NCBI RefSeq assembly: GCF_003130795.1 | Contig: NZ_CP029353.1 | Location: 186,001 to 250,000, forward strand | Source: Azospirillum thermophilum | Lineage (GTDB): Bacteria > Pseudomonadota > Alphaproteobacteria > Azospirillales > Azospirillaceae | Length of the DNA: 64,000 nucleotides | Direction: 5' to 3' | Part shown: piece after piece, positions 1-10,488 of the stretch | Position numbering within the stretch: the stretch's first letter is position 1 | Layout: every line of letters starts with the position of its first letter | Notes under the pieces: model-generated | What the model saw: the letters and a program-made list of their open reading frames with translations, nothing else | What the model was told of the DNA's origin: nothing | Database searches by the model: none | Made by a program: the position numbers and the translations under genes

Positions 1-2566
1 CGACTTCACGGTTCAGCACATCTTCCCCTCCGCCAACCCGACCGCCGGCGAGATCTTCGACATCGTCGCCACCGGCGGCTACGGCCGCGGCGAACTGGCG
101 CCCTGCTCCGACATCGACCTGCTGTTCCTGCTGCCCTACAAGCGCACGCCGCGGGTGGAGCAGGTGGTGGAGTACATGCTCTACATCCTGTGGGACCTCG
201 GGCTGAAGGTCGGCCATGCGGTGCGCAGCGTGGACGAGTGCATCCGCCAGTCCAAGGCCGACGTCACGATCCGCACGGCGGTGCTGGAATCGCGTTATCT
301 CTGGGGACCGGGCAAGCTGTTCGGCGAGCTGCGCCGCCGCTTCGACAAGGAGGTGGTGGCCGGCTCCGGGCCGGAGTTCGTCGAGGCCAAGCTGGCCGAG
401 CGCGACAACCGGCACCTGAAGATGGGCGACAGCCGCTATGTGCTGGAACCCAACCTGAAGGACGGCAAGGGGGGCCTGCGCGATCTGCAGACCCTGTTCT
501 GGATCGCCAAGTACCTCTACCGCGTCGAGGGGGTGGACGAGCTGGTCGGCAAGAAGGTGCTGACCCCGGAGGAGGCACAGCGCTTCGCCAAGGCGCAGAA
601 CTTCCTGTGGACCGCGCGCTGCCACCTGCATTACCTGACCGGCCGCCTGGAGGACCGCCTGACCTTCGACGTGCAGTCGGAGATCGGCGCGCGCATGGGC
701 TACACGGAGCATGCCGGCACCAAGGGCGTCGAGCGCTTCATGAAGCACTACTTCCTGGTCGCCAAGGACGTCGGCGACCTGACGCGCATCTTCTGCGCCG
801 CGCTGGAGGCGGAGTCGAAGCGCCCGCCCAAGTTCAACATCCTGCGCCTGGCCGCCCTTGCCCGCCGCAAGGACGTCGACGGCTTCATCGTCGACGGCGA
901 GCGGCTGAACGCGCGGGACGAGCGGCAGTTCAAGGACAACCCGATCGACATGATCCGGCTGTTCCACACCGCCCAGCAGCACGACATCGACATCCACCCG
1001 GCGGCCCTGCGCGCCATCACCCGGTCGCTGTCGGCGATCGGGCCGAAGCTGCGCGCCGATCCGGAGGCCAACCGGCTGTTCCTCGACATGCTGACCGGGC
1101 GCAAGGACCCGGAGATCACGCTGCGCCGCATGAACGAGGCCGGCGTGCTTGCCCGCTTCATCCCCGACTTCGGCCGGGTGGTGGCGCAGATGCAGTACGA
1201 CATGTACCACGTCTTCACGGTGGACGAGCACACGCTGTTCGCGCTCGGCATCCTGCACAAGATCGAGGCGGGCGAGCTGAAGGACGAGCTGCCGCTGTGT
1301 TCCGACGTGATCCACAAGGTGGTGTCGCGGCGCGCGCTCTATGTCGCGCTGCTGCTGCACGACATCGCCAAGGGGCGCGGCGGCGACCATTCCGTGCTCG
1401 GCGCCCGGGTGGCGGAGAAGCTGTGCCCGCGGCTGGGGCTGACCGCGGAGGAGACGGAGACGGTGGCCTGGCTGGTGCGCTGGCACCTCGCCATGTCCTT
1501 CACCGCCTTCAAGCGCGACCTGGAGGACGAGAAGACGGTGCGCGACTTCGTCTCGCTCGTCCAGTCGCCGGAGCGGCTGCGGCTGCTGCTGGTGCTGACC
1601 GTCGCCGACATCCGGGCGGTGGGGCCGCAGCGCTGGAACAACTGGAAGGCCACGCTGCTGCGCGAGCTCTACAACCGGTCGGAGGAGCTGATGTCCGGCG
1701 GCATGTCGGGCGAAGGACGGGTGCGCCGCATCCAGGCGGCCCAGGCGGCCCTGCGCGCCGAGCTGACCGACTTCGACGACGCGGCCTTCGACGCGCACCT
1801 GACGCTGGGCTATCCGGCCTACTGGCTGGCCTTCGACGCCGAGACGCTGGCCCACCACGCCCGTCTCGTCCGCGACGCCGAGCGGGAGCAGCGGCCGCTG
1901 ACGGTCGACACCCGCATCGACCGCGGCCGGGCGGTGACCGAGGTCACCATCTACGCCACCGACCACCACGGCCTGTTCTCCCGCCTTGCCGGGGCGCTGG
2001 CGGCCTGCGGGGCCGACATCGTGGACGCCCGCATCTTCACGATGACCAACGGCATGGCGCTCGACGTCTTCTCGGTGCAGGACGCGGCGGGCGGCGGCGC
2101 CTTCGAGAGCGGCGACAAGCTCGCCAAGCTGTCGGTGATGATCGAGCGGGTGCTGTCCGGCCACCTGAAGCCGCTGCAGGAGCTGGCCACCCGGCGGACC
2201 ACCGCCTCCAGCCGCACCCGCGTCTTCCACGTGCCGCCGCGCGTGCTGATCGACAACAACGCCTCCACCACCCACACGGTGATCGAGGTGAACGGGCGCG
2301 ACCGGCCGGGGCTGCTGTACGACCTGACGCGGGCGCTGTCGAACCTGACGCTGCAGATCTCCTCGGCGAAGATCTCGACCTTCGGGGAAAAGGCGATCGA
2401 CGTCTTCTACGTGAAGGACGTCTTCGGCCTGAAGGTGACGCACGAGGCCAAGCTGGCGAAGATCAAGGAGCGGCTGCTGCACGCGCTGGCCGACCCGGCC
2501 GGCGACGTTCCGCCCCCCGCCGCCGTCAAGCGCACCCGCCGCCGCCCGGAAACGGCGGAGGGCTGA
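1..2566 (+). CDS. glnD: [Protein-PII] uridylyltransferase/uridylyl-removing enzyme GlnD, 5' end missing
   Basis: The reading frame is open from base 2, so the gene starts before the window; 854 residues remain. GlnD uridylylates PII proteins when nitrogen is low and removes UMP when glutamine is high, in the cytoplasm. Visible in order: the nucleotidyltransferase motif GGYGRGEL with SDIDLL (about bases 80-125), a PII-uridylyltransferase helical region, an HD phosphohydrolase motif HDIAKGRGGDHS (about 1360-1395), and two C-terminal ACT domains (about 1935-2160 and 2275-2500) that would sense glutamine. Family members are usually around 900-950 residues, so only the N-terminal tip is missing. 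It converges with the histidine kinase, whose stop codon lies 4 bases away. Confidence 0.95.
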   Translation, partial: DFTVQHIFPSANPTAGEIFDIVATGGYGRGELAPCSDIDLLFLLPYKRTPRVEQVVEYMLYILWDLGLKVGHAVRSVDECIRQSKADVTIRTAVLESRYLWGPGKLFGELRRRFDKEVVAGSGPEFVEAKLAERDNRHLKMGDSRYVLEPNLKDGKGGLRDLQTLFWIAKYLYRVEGVDELVGKKVLTPEEAQRFAKAQNFLWTARCHLHYLTGRLEDRLTFDVQSEIGARMGYTEHAGTKGVERFMKHYFLVAKDVGDLTRIFCAALEAESKRPPKFNILRLAALARRKDVDGFIVDGERLNARDERQFKDNPIDMIRLFHTAQQHDIDIHPAALRAITRSLSAIGPKLRADPEANRLFLDMLTGRKDPEITLRRMNEAGVLARFIPDFGRVVAQMQYDMYHVFTVDEHTLFALGILHKIEAGELKDELPLCSDVIHKVVSRRALYVALLLHDIAKGRGGDHSVLGARVAEKLCPRLGLTAEETETVAWLVRWHLAMSFTAFKRDLEDEKTVRDFVSLVQSPERLRLLLVLTVADIRAVGPQRWNNWKATLLRELYNRSEELMSGGMSGEGRVRRIQAAQAALRAELTDFDDAAFDAHLTLGYPAYWLAFDAETLAHHARLVRDAEREQRPLTVDTRIDRGRAVTEVTIYATDHHGLFSRLAGALAACGADIVDARIFTMTNGMALDVFSVQDAAGGGAFESGDKLAKLSVMIERVLSGHLKPLQELATRRTTASSRTRVFHVPPRVLIDNNASTTHTVIEVNGRDRPGLLYDLTRALSNLTLQISSAKISTFGEKAIDVFYVKDVFGLKVTHEAKLAKIKERLLHALADPAGDVPPPAAVKRTRRRPETAEG

Positions 2567-2570
2567 CGCT

Positions 2571-5054
2571 CTACGCCACCCGCTTGGGGTCGCGCGCGAC
2601 GAGCGGGGGAACGGGGACGGCCGGCACCACCTCCGCCAGGGCGGCGCGCAGCTCCTGTGCCGCGACCGGCTTGTGCATGACGCGGAAATCGCCGGCCTCC
2701 GCCTCCTGAACACGGGCGGGGGCCGTGTCGCCGGTCACCAGGATGCCGGGCACCGGACGGCCGAGCAGGTTGCGCACGTCGCGGATCGCCTCGGTCCCGG
2801 TCCGGCCGCCGCGCAGGCGGTAGTCGGCCAGGATGGCGTCGGGGCCGGCGCCGCGGCTCGCCTGGTCCAGCGCCTCGGCGCAGGATTCGGCCAGCAGGAC
2901 GCGGTAGCCCCACTCCTCCAGCATGGCGCAGAGCCCCTCGCGCACGATCTCGTCATCCTCCACCACCAGGATGGTGGCGGTCGCCCGCCGCTCCGCCGGG
3001 CCGGCGGCGGGCACGGCTGCGGCGGCCGGCGCCGCCGCCAGCGGCACCTCCACCATGAAGACCGAGCCGCGGCCGGGCTCCGAGCGCAGCGTGACCCGGT
3101 GCCCCATCATCTGGGCGAGGCGCCGCACCACCGCCAGCCCGAGGCCGAGGCCCTGGTCGCGGTTGCGCCCGGCGTTGCCGACCTGGACGAACTCCTGGAA
3201 GATGTCCTCCTGCTTGTCGGCCGGGATGCCGATGCCGGTGTCCCACACCTCGATCCGCAGCCGGTCGCCGCGCCGCCGGCAGCCGACCAGCACCCGGCCG
3301 GTGTCGGTGTAGCGCAGCGCGTTCTCCACCAGGTTCTGCAGGATGCGGCCCAGCAGCATGGGGTCGCTGTGGACATGGGCCGAACAGGGCATGATGTGCA
3401 GGATCAGCTTCTTCTGGACGGCTACCGGCCGGCTGTTGGCGCCGATGCGGTCCAGCAGGTCGTTGACCGGGAAGTCCGCCGGTTCCGGCGTGATCACCCC
3501 GGCCTCCAGCCGCGAGACGTCGAGCAGCCCGTCCAGCAGCATCTTCAGGGCGCCCAGCGCCCGGTCCATGGTTCCCAGCACGTTGCGGGTCATGGCGTCG
3601 GTGGCGCGGGCCGACAACACCTCCATCAGCAGCATCAGCGACTGCACCGGTTGACGCAAGTCGTGGCTGGCGGCGGCGAGGAACTTGGACTTCGCCACGT
3701 TGGCGCGGTCGGCCTCGCGCCGCGCCTCGGCCAGCTCGGCCTGGATGCGCTTGTGCTCGGAGATGTCGCGGACGATGGCGATCAGGTTGACGAGACGCCC
3801 CGCCTCGTCCCGCACCGGCGAGGCGCGCAGCTCGAGATGCGTATCGACGGTGCCGGGGGAATGGAACTCCACCCGCTCGTCCCGCCCCACCGCAACGGCG
3901 GCGCGCAGCGGCTCCAGTGCCGCGGGGTCGGACACCGCCAGTTCCAGCGCGTTCAGCGCACCCTGGCCGGACAGGATCTCGGAGGGCAGGCCCATCAGCC
4001 GCTCGAAGGCGGGGTTGGCGTAGACGATGGGCATGCCGGTCCTGGTGGCGTCGGCGATCAGGATGCCGTCGCCGCTCCAGGCCATGGCGCGGTTGCGCAC
4101 GCGAAGCGCCCGGTCGGTGCGGCGGCGCCAGCCGAGCTCGACGACGAAGCCGACGGTGAACAGCAGGATCACCGCGGTGGTGGCGATCGCCAGCGCGACG
4201 TAGAGGCGGGCGTTCTGCCGCCACGGGCCGAACACCTCCTCCACCGCCTCGCCCACCACGGCCACCAATGGATAGCCGAGGGCGGTGCGGTAGGCCAGGA
4301 TGCGCTCCACCCCGTCCACCGGGCTGACCGCCCGCAGATGGCCGCTCGGCCTGGCGGTTTCGGCCTGCCAGACCTCCGGCGCCGCCAGATTGCGGCCGGC
4401 AACCTCGCTGTTCAGCGCATGGCGGGCCAGCACCGCCCCGTCGGTGCGCACCAGCGCCACCGAGGCGCCGGGCTGCAGGCCGAGCACATTGTAGAAGCGG
4501 CTGAAGGCGTCGACCGGGATGTCCGCCACGGCGACGCCGGCGAATTCGCCCTGCGGCCCCTCCAGCCGGCGGGACACCGGGATCAGCACGTCGCGAGTGT
4601 CCGGCGCCACATAGGGCAGCCCGATGACCAGCGACCGCCGCACCGCCTCCTGATGGGCTCGGAACTCCTCGCGGTCCTCGACCGGCGCGCGGAAGGCCGA
4701 CCGGCCGGACGCCATGGTCAGCATGCCGGCAGGGTCGTAGACGCGCACGGCCACCACCAGCCCCTCCTCGAACGCCCGGCGGGAGGGAAGCTGCATGGCG
4801 CGGTTGCGTTCCGCATGCGCCACGAGATCGAGCAGGAGGTCGTCCACCCGGCGGAAGGTGGCGACGGCATGCTCCTCGACCAGCCGGGCGAGCACGGCCG
4901 TCTTCTGGTGCGCGGCCAGGTCCAGCAGCCGCTCCTCGCGGCCGAGCCGGTCCATCAGGATCCACCACAGCGCGACGATGGCAAGGGCGACGGCGAACGC
5001 GGGAAGCACGAGCCTCGCCTCGACCACCCGCGACTGGGTCACACCGCTGCGCAC
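2571..5054 (-). CDS. Membrane hybrid sensor histidine kinase/response regulator (PDC sensor, PAS, HisKA, HATPase, REC)
   Basis: A membrane-bound hybrid kinase of about 827 residues. From the start used here: transmembrane helix at about 15-34, a periplasmic PDC/Cache-like sensor region to about 280, a second helix at about 284-306, and a PAS domain at about 321-436. HisKA follows with phospho-acceptor His464 in ASHDLRQP, then HATPase with N-box NLVENALRYT, DTGIGI and GLGLGL. A C-terminal receiver domain has Asp700/701, acceptor Asp744 and Lys795. GTG at 5054 is preferred because GGGGG lies 5 bases upstream; an in-frame TTG at 5066 is possible. No separate response regulator adjoins it, and the ligand cannot be told. 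An internal receiver suggests a phosphorelay or self-attenuation. Confidence 0.9.
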   Translation of the reverse strand: MRSGVTQSRVVEARLVLPAFAVALAIVALWWILMDRLGREERLLDLAAHQKTAVLARLVEEHAVATFRRVDDLLLDLVAHAERNRAMQLPSRRAFEEGLVVAVRVYDPAGMLTMASGRSAFRAPVEDREEFRAHQEAVRRSLVIGLPYVAPDTRDVLIPVSRRLEGPQGEFAGVAVADIPVDAFSRFYNVLGLQPGASVALVRTDGAVLARHALNSEVAGRNLAAPEVWQAETARPSGHLRAVSPVDGVERILAYRTALGYPLVAVVGEAVEEVFGPWRQNARLYVALAIATTAVILLFTVGFVVELGWRRRTDRALRVRNRAMAWSGDGILIADATRTGMPIVYANPAFERLMGLPSEILSGQGALNALELAVSDPAALEPLRAAVAVGRDERVEFHSPGTVDTHLELRASPVRDEAGRLVNLIAIVRDISEHKRIQAELAEARREADRANVAKSKFLAAASHDLRQPVQSLMLLMEVLSARATDAMTRNVLGTMDRALGALKMLLDGLLDVSRLEAGVITPEPADFPVNDLLDRIGANSRPVAVQKKLILHIMPCSAHVHSDPMLLGRILQNLVENALRYTDTGRVLVGCRRRGDRLRIEVWDTGIGIPADKQEDIFQEFVQVGNAGRNRDQGLGLGLAVVRRLAQMMGHRVTLRSEPGRGSVFMVEVPLAAAPAAAAVPAAGPAERRATATILVVEDDEIVREGLCAMLEEWGYRVLLAESCAEALDQASRGAGPDAILADYRLRGGRTGTEAIRDVRNLLGRPVPGILVTGDTAPARVQEAEAGDFRVMHKPVAAQELRAALAEVVPAVPVPPLVARDPKRVA

Positions 5055-5201
5055 ATATGCCCCCAAGAAACGAGACCGGCCATCGCCCTCTGCGACGATC
5101 CGTGGTCATAGGCCGGACGCAGGATGCAGCAATGAGGGTATCGGCGCAACGGTATCGCCGGATGAGTAGAGCGTCCGAAGGGTCGCACCACCGTCGCAAC
5201 C

Positions 5202-5220
5202 CCCTCCTTCCGAAGGAGGG
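5202..5220. other. Perfect inverted repeat in the murJ leader
   Basis: CCCTCCTTC and GAAGGAGGG are perfect reverse complements with one base between, so as RNA they form at least 8 bp with a 3-nt loop. It lies 40 bp before the murJ start, in the gap between divergent murJ and the kinase gene. No T-tract follows, so it is not a typical intrinsic terminator. It could be a 5'-UTR hairpin or an operator. Confidence 0.4.
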
Positions 5221-5259
5221 CTAGGCGCGGGCCGCCCCGCGGGTCTATATCCGGGCGGC

Positions 5260-6837
5260 ATGAGCTTCGCACGCGCCATCGCCACCGTCGGCGGCCTGAC
5301 CCTGCTGAGCCGGCTGGCCGGCTTCGCCCGCGACATCCTGACCGCCGCCGTCCTGGGGGCCGGCCCGGTGGCCGACGCCTTCTTCGTGGCGCTGAAGCTG
5401 CCGAACCTATTCCGCCGCCTGTTCGCCGAGGGGGCCTTCGGCGTCGCCTTCGTCCCGCTCTTCTCCGCCGAGCTGCAGACGCGCGGCCGGGCGGCGGCGG
5501 TGGCCTTCGCCGAGGAGGCGCTGGCCATCCTGCTCGCCGCCCTGATCCCCTTCACGCTGGCGGCGGTGGCGGCGATGCCCTGGCTGATGCACGGCCTCGC
5601 CCCCGGCTTCGTCGACGAGCCGGAGAAGTTCGGGCTGGCCGTCGACATGGCGCGGCTGACCTTTCCTTACCTGATGCTGGTCTCGCTGGTGGCGCTGCTC
5701 GGCGGAGTGCTGAACGCGCTCGACCGCTTCGGCCCCTTCGCCGCCGCGCCGATCGCCTTCAACCTGACGCTGGTCGCCGCGCTGCTGGGCGCGCCGCGGC
5801 TGGGTCTGGAGCCGGGCAAGGCCATGGCGGCGGCGGTGACGCTGTCGGGGGTGGTGCAGCTCGTCTGGATGGCCTGGGCCTGCCGCGGCGCCGGGGTGGT
5901 GCTGCGGCTGGCCCGGCCGCGGATGACGCCGGGGATGCGGCGCCTGTTCCGCCTGGTCGGGCCGGGCGCCATCGGAGCCGGCGTCATGCAGATCAACCTG
6001 TTCCTCGGCATCGTGCTGGCCTCGCTGCTGCCCTCGGGGGCGGTTTCCTACCTCTATTACGCGGACCGGCTGAACCAGATGCCGCTGGGCGTCATCGGCA
6101 TCGCCATCGGCACCGCCCTGCTGCCGGTCCTGGCCCGCCACGCCGCGGCGGGGGACGAGCCGATGGTCCGCCACTACCTCAGCCGGGCGCTGGAGTTCAG
6201 CCTGCTGCTCGGCCTGCCGGCGGCGACCGCGCTGGGGGTGGCGGGGCTGCCGATCGTCTCGGTCCTGTTCGAGCGCGGCGCCTTCGGTCCGGAGGAGGCG
6301 CGGGCGACCGCCTGGGCGCTGGCCGGCTACGCCGTCGGCATTCCGGCCTACGTGATCGTGAAGTCGCTGAACGCCGCCTTCTTCGCCCGCCACGACACGG
6401 TGACCCCGGTGCGGGTGGCGGTGGTGGTGACGGTGGTGACCGCGCTGCTCGCCGTGGCGCTGCTGCCGGTGATGGGCCATGTCGGCATCGCGCTGGCGAC
6501 CGGGCTGACCGCCTGGCTGGACGTTGCCCTGCTGGTCGGCGCCATGAAGACGCGGGGCCACTGGTCCTTCGACGGGCGGCTGGGCCGCCGCGCCCCGCGC
6601 ATCGTCGCCGCGGCGGTCGGCATGGGGGCGGCGCTGGGCGCCGGCTCCGCCCTGCTGGCCCCGTGGCTCGGCGCTCCCTCCACCGCGGTACGCTTCGGCG
6701 CGCTGGCCCTGCTGGTCAGCGGCGGCATGGCGGTCTACGGGCTGCTCGCCCAGATCCTGGGAGCGACCGACCTCGCCGACCTCAGGACCATGCTGAAGCG
6801 GGAGCCCGCCGAAGCGGTCCGTCAGGACGCGCTGTAG
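5260..6837 (+). CDS. murJ: Lipid II flippase MurJ
   Basis: MurJ (MviN) moves lipid II across the inner membrane for peptidoglycan synthesis. The 525-residue protein is almost entirely hydrophobic helices, as expected of the 14-helix MOP-superfamily fold. It opens with the family pattern of Ser-Phe-Ala-Arg-Ala followed by LLSRLAGFARDIL, and later has ADAFFVALKLPNLFRRLFAEGAF, cited here only as ADAFF and LPNLFRRLFAEGAF. Length is normal. The ATG at 5260 is the first in frame and matches the family N-terminus. The gene stands alone downstream of a divergent kinase gene. In many alphaproteobacteria murJ follows glnD, and here the kinase gene on the opposite strand is inserted between them. Confidence 0.95.
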   Translation: MSFARAIATVGGLTLLSRLAGFARDILTAAVLGAGPVADAFFVALKLPNLFRRLFAEGAFGVAFVPLFSAELQTRGRAAAVAFAEEALAILLAALIPFTLAAVAAMPWLMHGLAPGFVDEPEKFGLAVDMARLTFPYLMLVSLVALLGGVLNALDRFGPFAAAPIAFNLTLVAALLGAPRLGLEPGKAMAAAVTLSGVVQLVWMAWACRGAGVVLRLARPRMTPGMRRLFRLVGPGAIGAGVMQINLFLGIVLASLLPSGAVSYLYYADRLNQMPLGVIGIAIGTALLPVLARHAAAGDEPMVRHYLSRALEFSLLLGLPAATALGVAGLPIVSVLFERGAFGPEEARATAWALAGYAVGIPAYVIVKSLNAAFFARHDTVTPVRVAVVVTVVTALLAVALLPVMGHVGIALATGLTAWLDVALLVGAMKTRGHWSFDGRLGRRAPRIVAAAVGMGAALGAGSALLAPWLGAPSTAVRFGALALLVSGGMAVYGLLAQILGATDLADLRTMLKREPAEAVRQDAL

Positions 6838-6935
6838 AACCGTCCGGAACCACGGTCCCTGCCGCGGCTTCGCGGGATCAATCCACCCGCATCGAGCGCT
6901 TGACGCCGGATCCGCCCGGTCGTAAAAGCACGATC

Positions 6936-6991
6936 ACGTGGTGATTTGGTCGACCGGCTTGCGGGCCACGTAAAACAACCCGCTAAAAAGG
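6936..6991 (+). promoter_or_regulatory. SAM-II (SAM-alpha) riboswitch
   Basis: This matches the SAM-II pseudoknot. P1 stem ACGTGG (6936-6941) pairs with CCACGT (6966-6971). The conserved GTGATTTG run begins inside P1 at 6941. The loop segment CTTGCGGG supplies GCGGG (6961-6965), which pairs with CCCGC (6979-6983) to close the pseudoknot. Conserved TAAAACAA and GCTAAAAAGG follow. Members of this family bind S-adenosylmethionine and repress methionine genes in alphaproteobacteria, typically metA/metX/metZ, and metZ begins 98 bp downstream. Both helices can be drawn base by base, so the call is firm. Confidence 0.93.
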
Positions 6992-7015
6992 TCCGAGCCG
7001 CGTCCCGCGCCTCGA

Positions 7016-7043
7016 CCCGAACGGTCGGGGCGTTATTTGTTTA
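7016..7043 (+). terminator. Putative intrinsic terminator between the SAM-II aptamer and metZ
   Basis: CCCGA (7016-7020), loop ACGG, and TCGGG (7025-7029) form a 5-bp GC-rich hairpin followed by a T-rich tail TTATTTGTTT (7033-7042). It sits 25 bp after the riboswitch pseudoknot and 46 bp before the metZ start, where an expression-platform terminator would be expected. The stem is short, so function is inferred. The alternative is that control is at translation. Confidence 0.5.
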
Positions 7044-7088
7044 TGGCCGGCTCCGCCCCACCGGCGTCTTGATGGGGACCATCGCGGC

Positions 7089-8297
7089 ATGGCACGCACC
7101 GATCATCGCAACCCGACCGTCGCGGGGCTGCGCCCCCGCTCCAAGCTGGTCCATGGCGGCATCCGCCGCTCGTCCTTCGACGAGACCTGCGAAGCGCTGT
7201 ACCAGACCTCGGGCTATGTCTACGGCTCGGCGGAGGAGGCGGAGTTCGCCTTCGCAAACGACGGCACCCGCCACGTCTATTCGCGCTTCCGCAACCCGAC
7301 CACCGCCATGTTCGAGGACCGGCTGGCCGAGTATGAGGGGGCCGCGTGGGCCTACGCCACGGCCAGCGGCATGGCCGCCGTCCACGGCGCGGTGATGAGC
7401 GCGCTGCGGGCCGGCGACCGGGTCGTGGCGCCGAGGTCGCTGTTCATCTCCTGCTACTGGATCGTCAAGGAGCTCTGTCCCCGCTTCGGGGTCGAGGCCG
7501 TCTTCGTCGACGGCACCGACCTCGCCGCCTGGGAGGAGGCGCTGTCGAAGCCCGCCAAGGTGGTCTTCCTGGAGACGCCGTCCAACCCCGGGCTGGAGGT
7601 GGTCGACCTGCAGGCGGTCTGCGACCTCGCCCACAAGGCGGGCGCCGTGGTCGTCGCCGACAACGCCTTCGCCACCCCGGTGCTGCAGCGGCCGATGGAG
7701 TTCGGCGCCGACGTGGTGATCTATTCCGCCACCAAGCACATCGACGGGCAGGGCCGCTGCCTGGGCGGCGTCATCCTGGCGAAGGACGGGAAGTACGGGT
7801 CGGAGGTCATCCACCCCTTCCTGCGCCACACCGGCCCGACCATCGCGCCCTTCAACGCCTGGCTGCTGCTGAAGTCGATGGAGACGCTGGAGCTGCGCGT
7901 CCAGGCCCAGTCGGCCTCCGCCCTGCAGGTCGCCCAGTTCCTGGAGGGCCATCCCAAGGTGGCGCAGGTGCTGTACCCCACCCTGGCCAGCCACCCGCAG
8001 CACGATCTGGCGCGCCGGCAGATGACCGGCGGCGGCACCATGCTGTCGGTCTTCCTGAAGGGCGGCAAGCAGGAGGCCTTCGCCACGCTGAACGGCCTGC
8101 GGATGGTGATGATCTCCAACAACCTCGGCGACTCCAAGAGCCTGATCACCCACCCGGCGACCACCACCCATTCCAAGCTGAGCGACGAGGAGAAGGCGAC
8201 CGCCCGCATCGAGCCCGGCCTGCTGCGCCTGTCGGTCGGGCTGGAAGATCCGCAGGACATCATCGAAGATCTCGACCGCGCGCTCGCCGAGGCGTAA
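7089..8297 (+). CDS. metZ: O-succinylhomoserine sulfhydrylase (PLP enzyme)
   Basis: MetZ makes homocysteine from O-succinylhomoserine and sulfide in direct-sulfurylation methionine synthesis. The 402-residue protein is a full-length Cys/Met-metabolism PLP enzyme: substrate loop YSRFRNPT, ATASGMAAVHG, PLP-ring Asp191 in ADNAFATP, and Schiff-base Lys216 in SATKHIDGQGR. The ATG at 7089 has GGGGAC upstream. The SAM-II riboswitch before it supports the methionine role and argues against cystathionine gamma-synthase. It is followed by the phasin gene on the same strand, but a PhaR-type site between them suggests separate control. Confidence 0.95.
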   Translation: MARTDHRNPTVAGLRPRSKLVHGGIRRSSFDETCEALYQTSGYVYGSAEEAEFAFANDGTRHVYSRFRNPTTAMFEDRLAEYEGAAWAYATASGMAAVHGAVMSALRAGDRVVAPRSLFISCYWIVKELCPRFGVEAVFVDGTDLAAWEEALSKPAKVVFLETPSNPGLEVVDLQAVCDLAHKAGAVVVADNAFATPVLQRPMEFGADVVIYSATKHIDGQGRCLGGVILAKDGKYGSEVIHPFLRHTGPTIAPFNAWLLLKSMETLELRVQAQSASALQVAQFLEGHPKVAQVLYPTLASHPQHDLARRQMTGGGTMLSVFLKGGKQEAFATLNGLRMVMISNNLGDSKSLITHPATTTHSKLSDEEKATARIEPGLLRLSVGLEDPQDIIEDLDRALAEA

Positions 8298-8318
8298 AGC
8301 TGGTCCCGGAACGTTTTG

Positions 8319-8329
8319 CTGCACTGCAG
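8319..8329. promoter_or_regulatory. Candidate PhaR operator (CTGC-N3-GCAG) before the phasin gene
   Basis: CTGC, ACT, GCAG matches the TGC-rich palindrome bound by the polyhydroxybutyrate regulator PhaR in Paracoccus (CTGC-N3-4-GCAG). It lies 40 bp before the phasin start. It is nested in a larger inverted repeat, TCCCGGA (8304-8310) with TCCGGGA (8338-8344), which could also act as a hairpin after metZ, though no T-tract follows. Confidence 0.55.
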
Positions 8330-8369
8330 CGTTGACGTCCGGGATCCTTCAGCGAGCGAGGCAAGCGGC

Positions 8370-8885
8370 ATGGCACGACGGAACTCCGGCAACGGCCATC
8401 CTGTGGAGCGGATGGCGGCAGTGGCCGGCGCAATGGCGCAGACCGGTGTCCGCACCGGCGAGATGGGCGTGGCGGCGGCGCAGACCATCGGCTATCGGAC
8501 GGCCATGATGGCGGCGGCGCTCAACAACCCCTCGGACCTCGCCAACCCGGAGTTCATCCGCATGGGGGCGGAGAAGGTGGAGGCGGCGATGGAGGCGGCC
8601 AGCGCCGTCACCAAGGGCCTCTACGAGCTGAACAAGGCCTGGGTCGTCCTGATGACCGGCCAGACGGAGGCGGCGATGGCCGCCTTCGGCCAGCTCGGGA
8701 ACTGCCGGTCCCCCGGCGATCTGCTGGCGATCCAGAGCCGGTCGGTCGGGGTGGCGGTCGATGCCGGCATCCATGCCAGCCTGAACTTCCTGGAAGCGGC
8801 CTCGGCGCTGGCCAGCGCCGGGATGAACCCGGCCTACCGCAAGGTGCGGGCCAACGCCAAGCGGCTCGGCCGCCGGCAGGCCTGA
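8370..8885 (+). CDS. Phasin family protein (polyhydroxyalkanoate granule-associated)
   Basis: A 171-residue, Ala- and Met-rich helical protein with no signal peptide or membrane segment. The pattern NPEFIRMGAEKVEAAMEAAS followed by a long amphipathic helix is typical of phasin family proteins, which coat polyhydroxyalkanoate granules. A basic tail, KRLGRRQ, ends it. The ATG at 8370 was chosen because an earlier in-frame start at 8316 would begin inside the putative PhaR operator. That operator independently supports a phasin role. The protein may also belong to a general helical granule family. Confidence 0.75.
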   Translation: MARRNSGNGHPVERMAAVAGAMAQTGVRTGEMGVAAAQTIGYRTAMMAAALNNPSDLANPEFIRMGAEKVEAAMEAASAVTKGLYELNKAWVVLMTGQTEAAMAAFGQLGNCRSPGDLLAIQSRSVGVAVDAGIHASLNFLEAASALASAGMNPAYRKVRANAKRLGRRQA

Positions 8886-8891
8886 CGGGCG

Positions 8892-8944
8892 AGGGTGACG
8901 GGCCGGGGGTGACGGGCCGGGGGAGGCATCCCCTCCCCCGCCGG
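8892..8944. repeat. Tandem GGTGACGGGCCGGG repeat and GC-rich hairpin between convergent genes
   Basis: Two direct copies of GGTGACGGGCCGGG are followed by GGGGGAGG, a short loop and CCTCCCCC, which form a strong hairpin. It lies between the convergent phasin and ldh genes and could end transcription from both sides, but has no T-tract. Confidence 0.4.
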
Positions 8945-8951
8945 GCGTCCC

Positions 8952-10488
<1,537 letters not shown>

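Noticed and set aside
6935..6942. CACGTGGT as a parS half-site
   Set aside because: It belongs to the P1 stem of the SAM-II riboswitch and lacks the flanking TTT/AAA.
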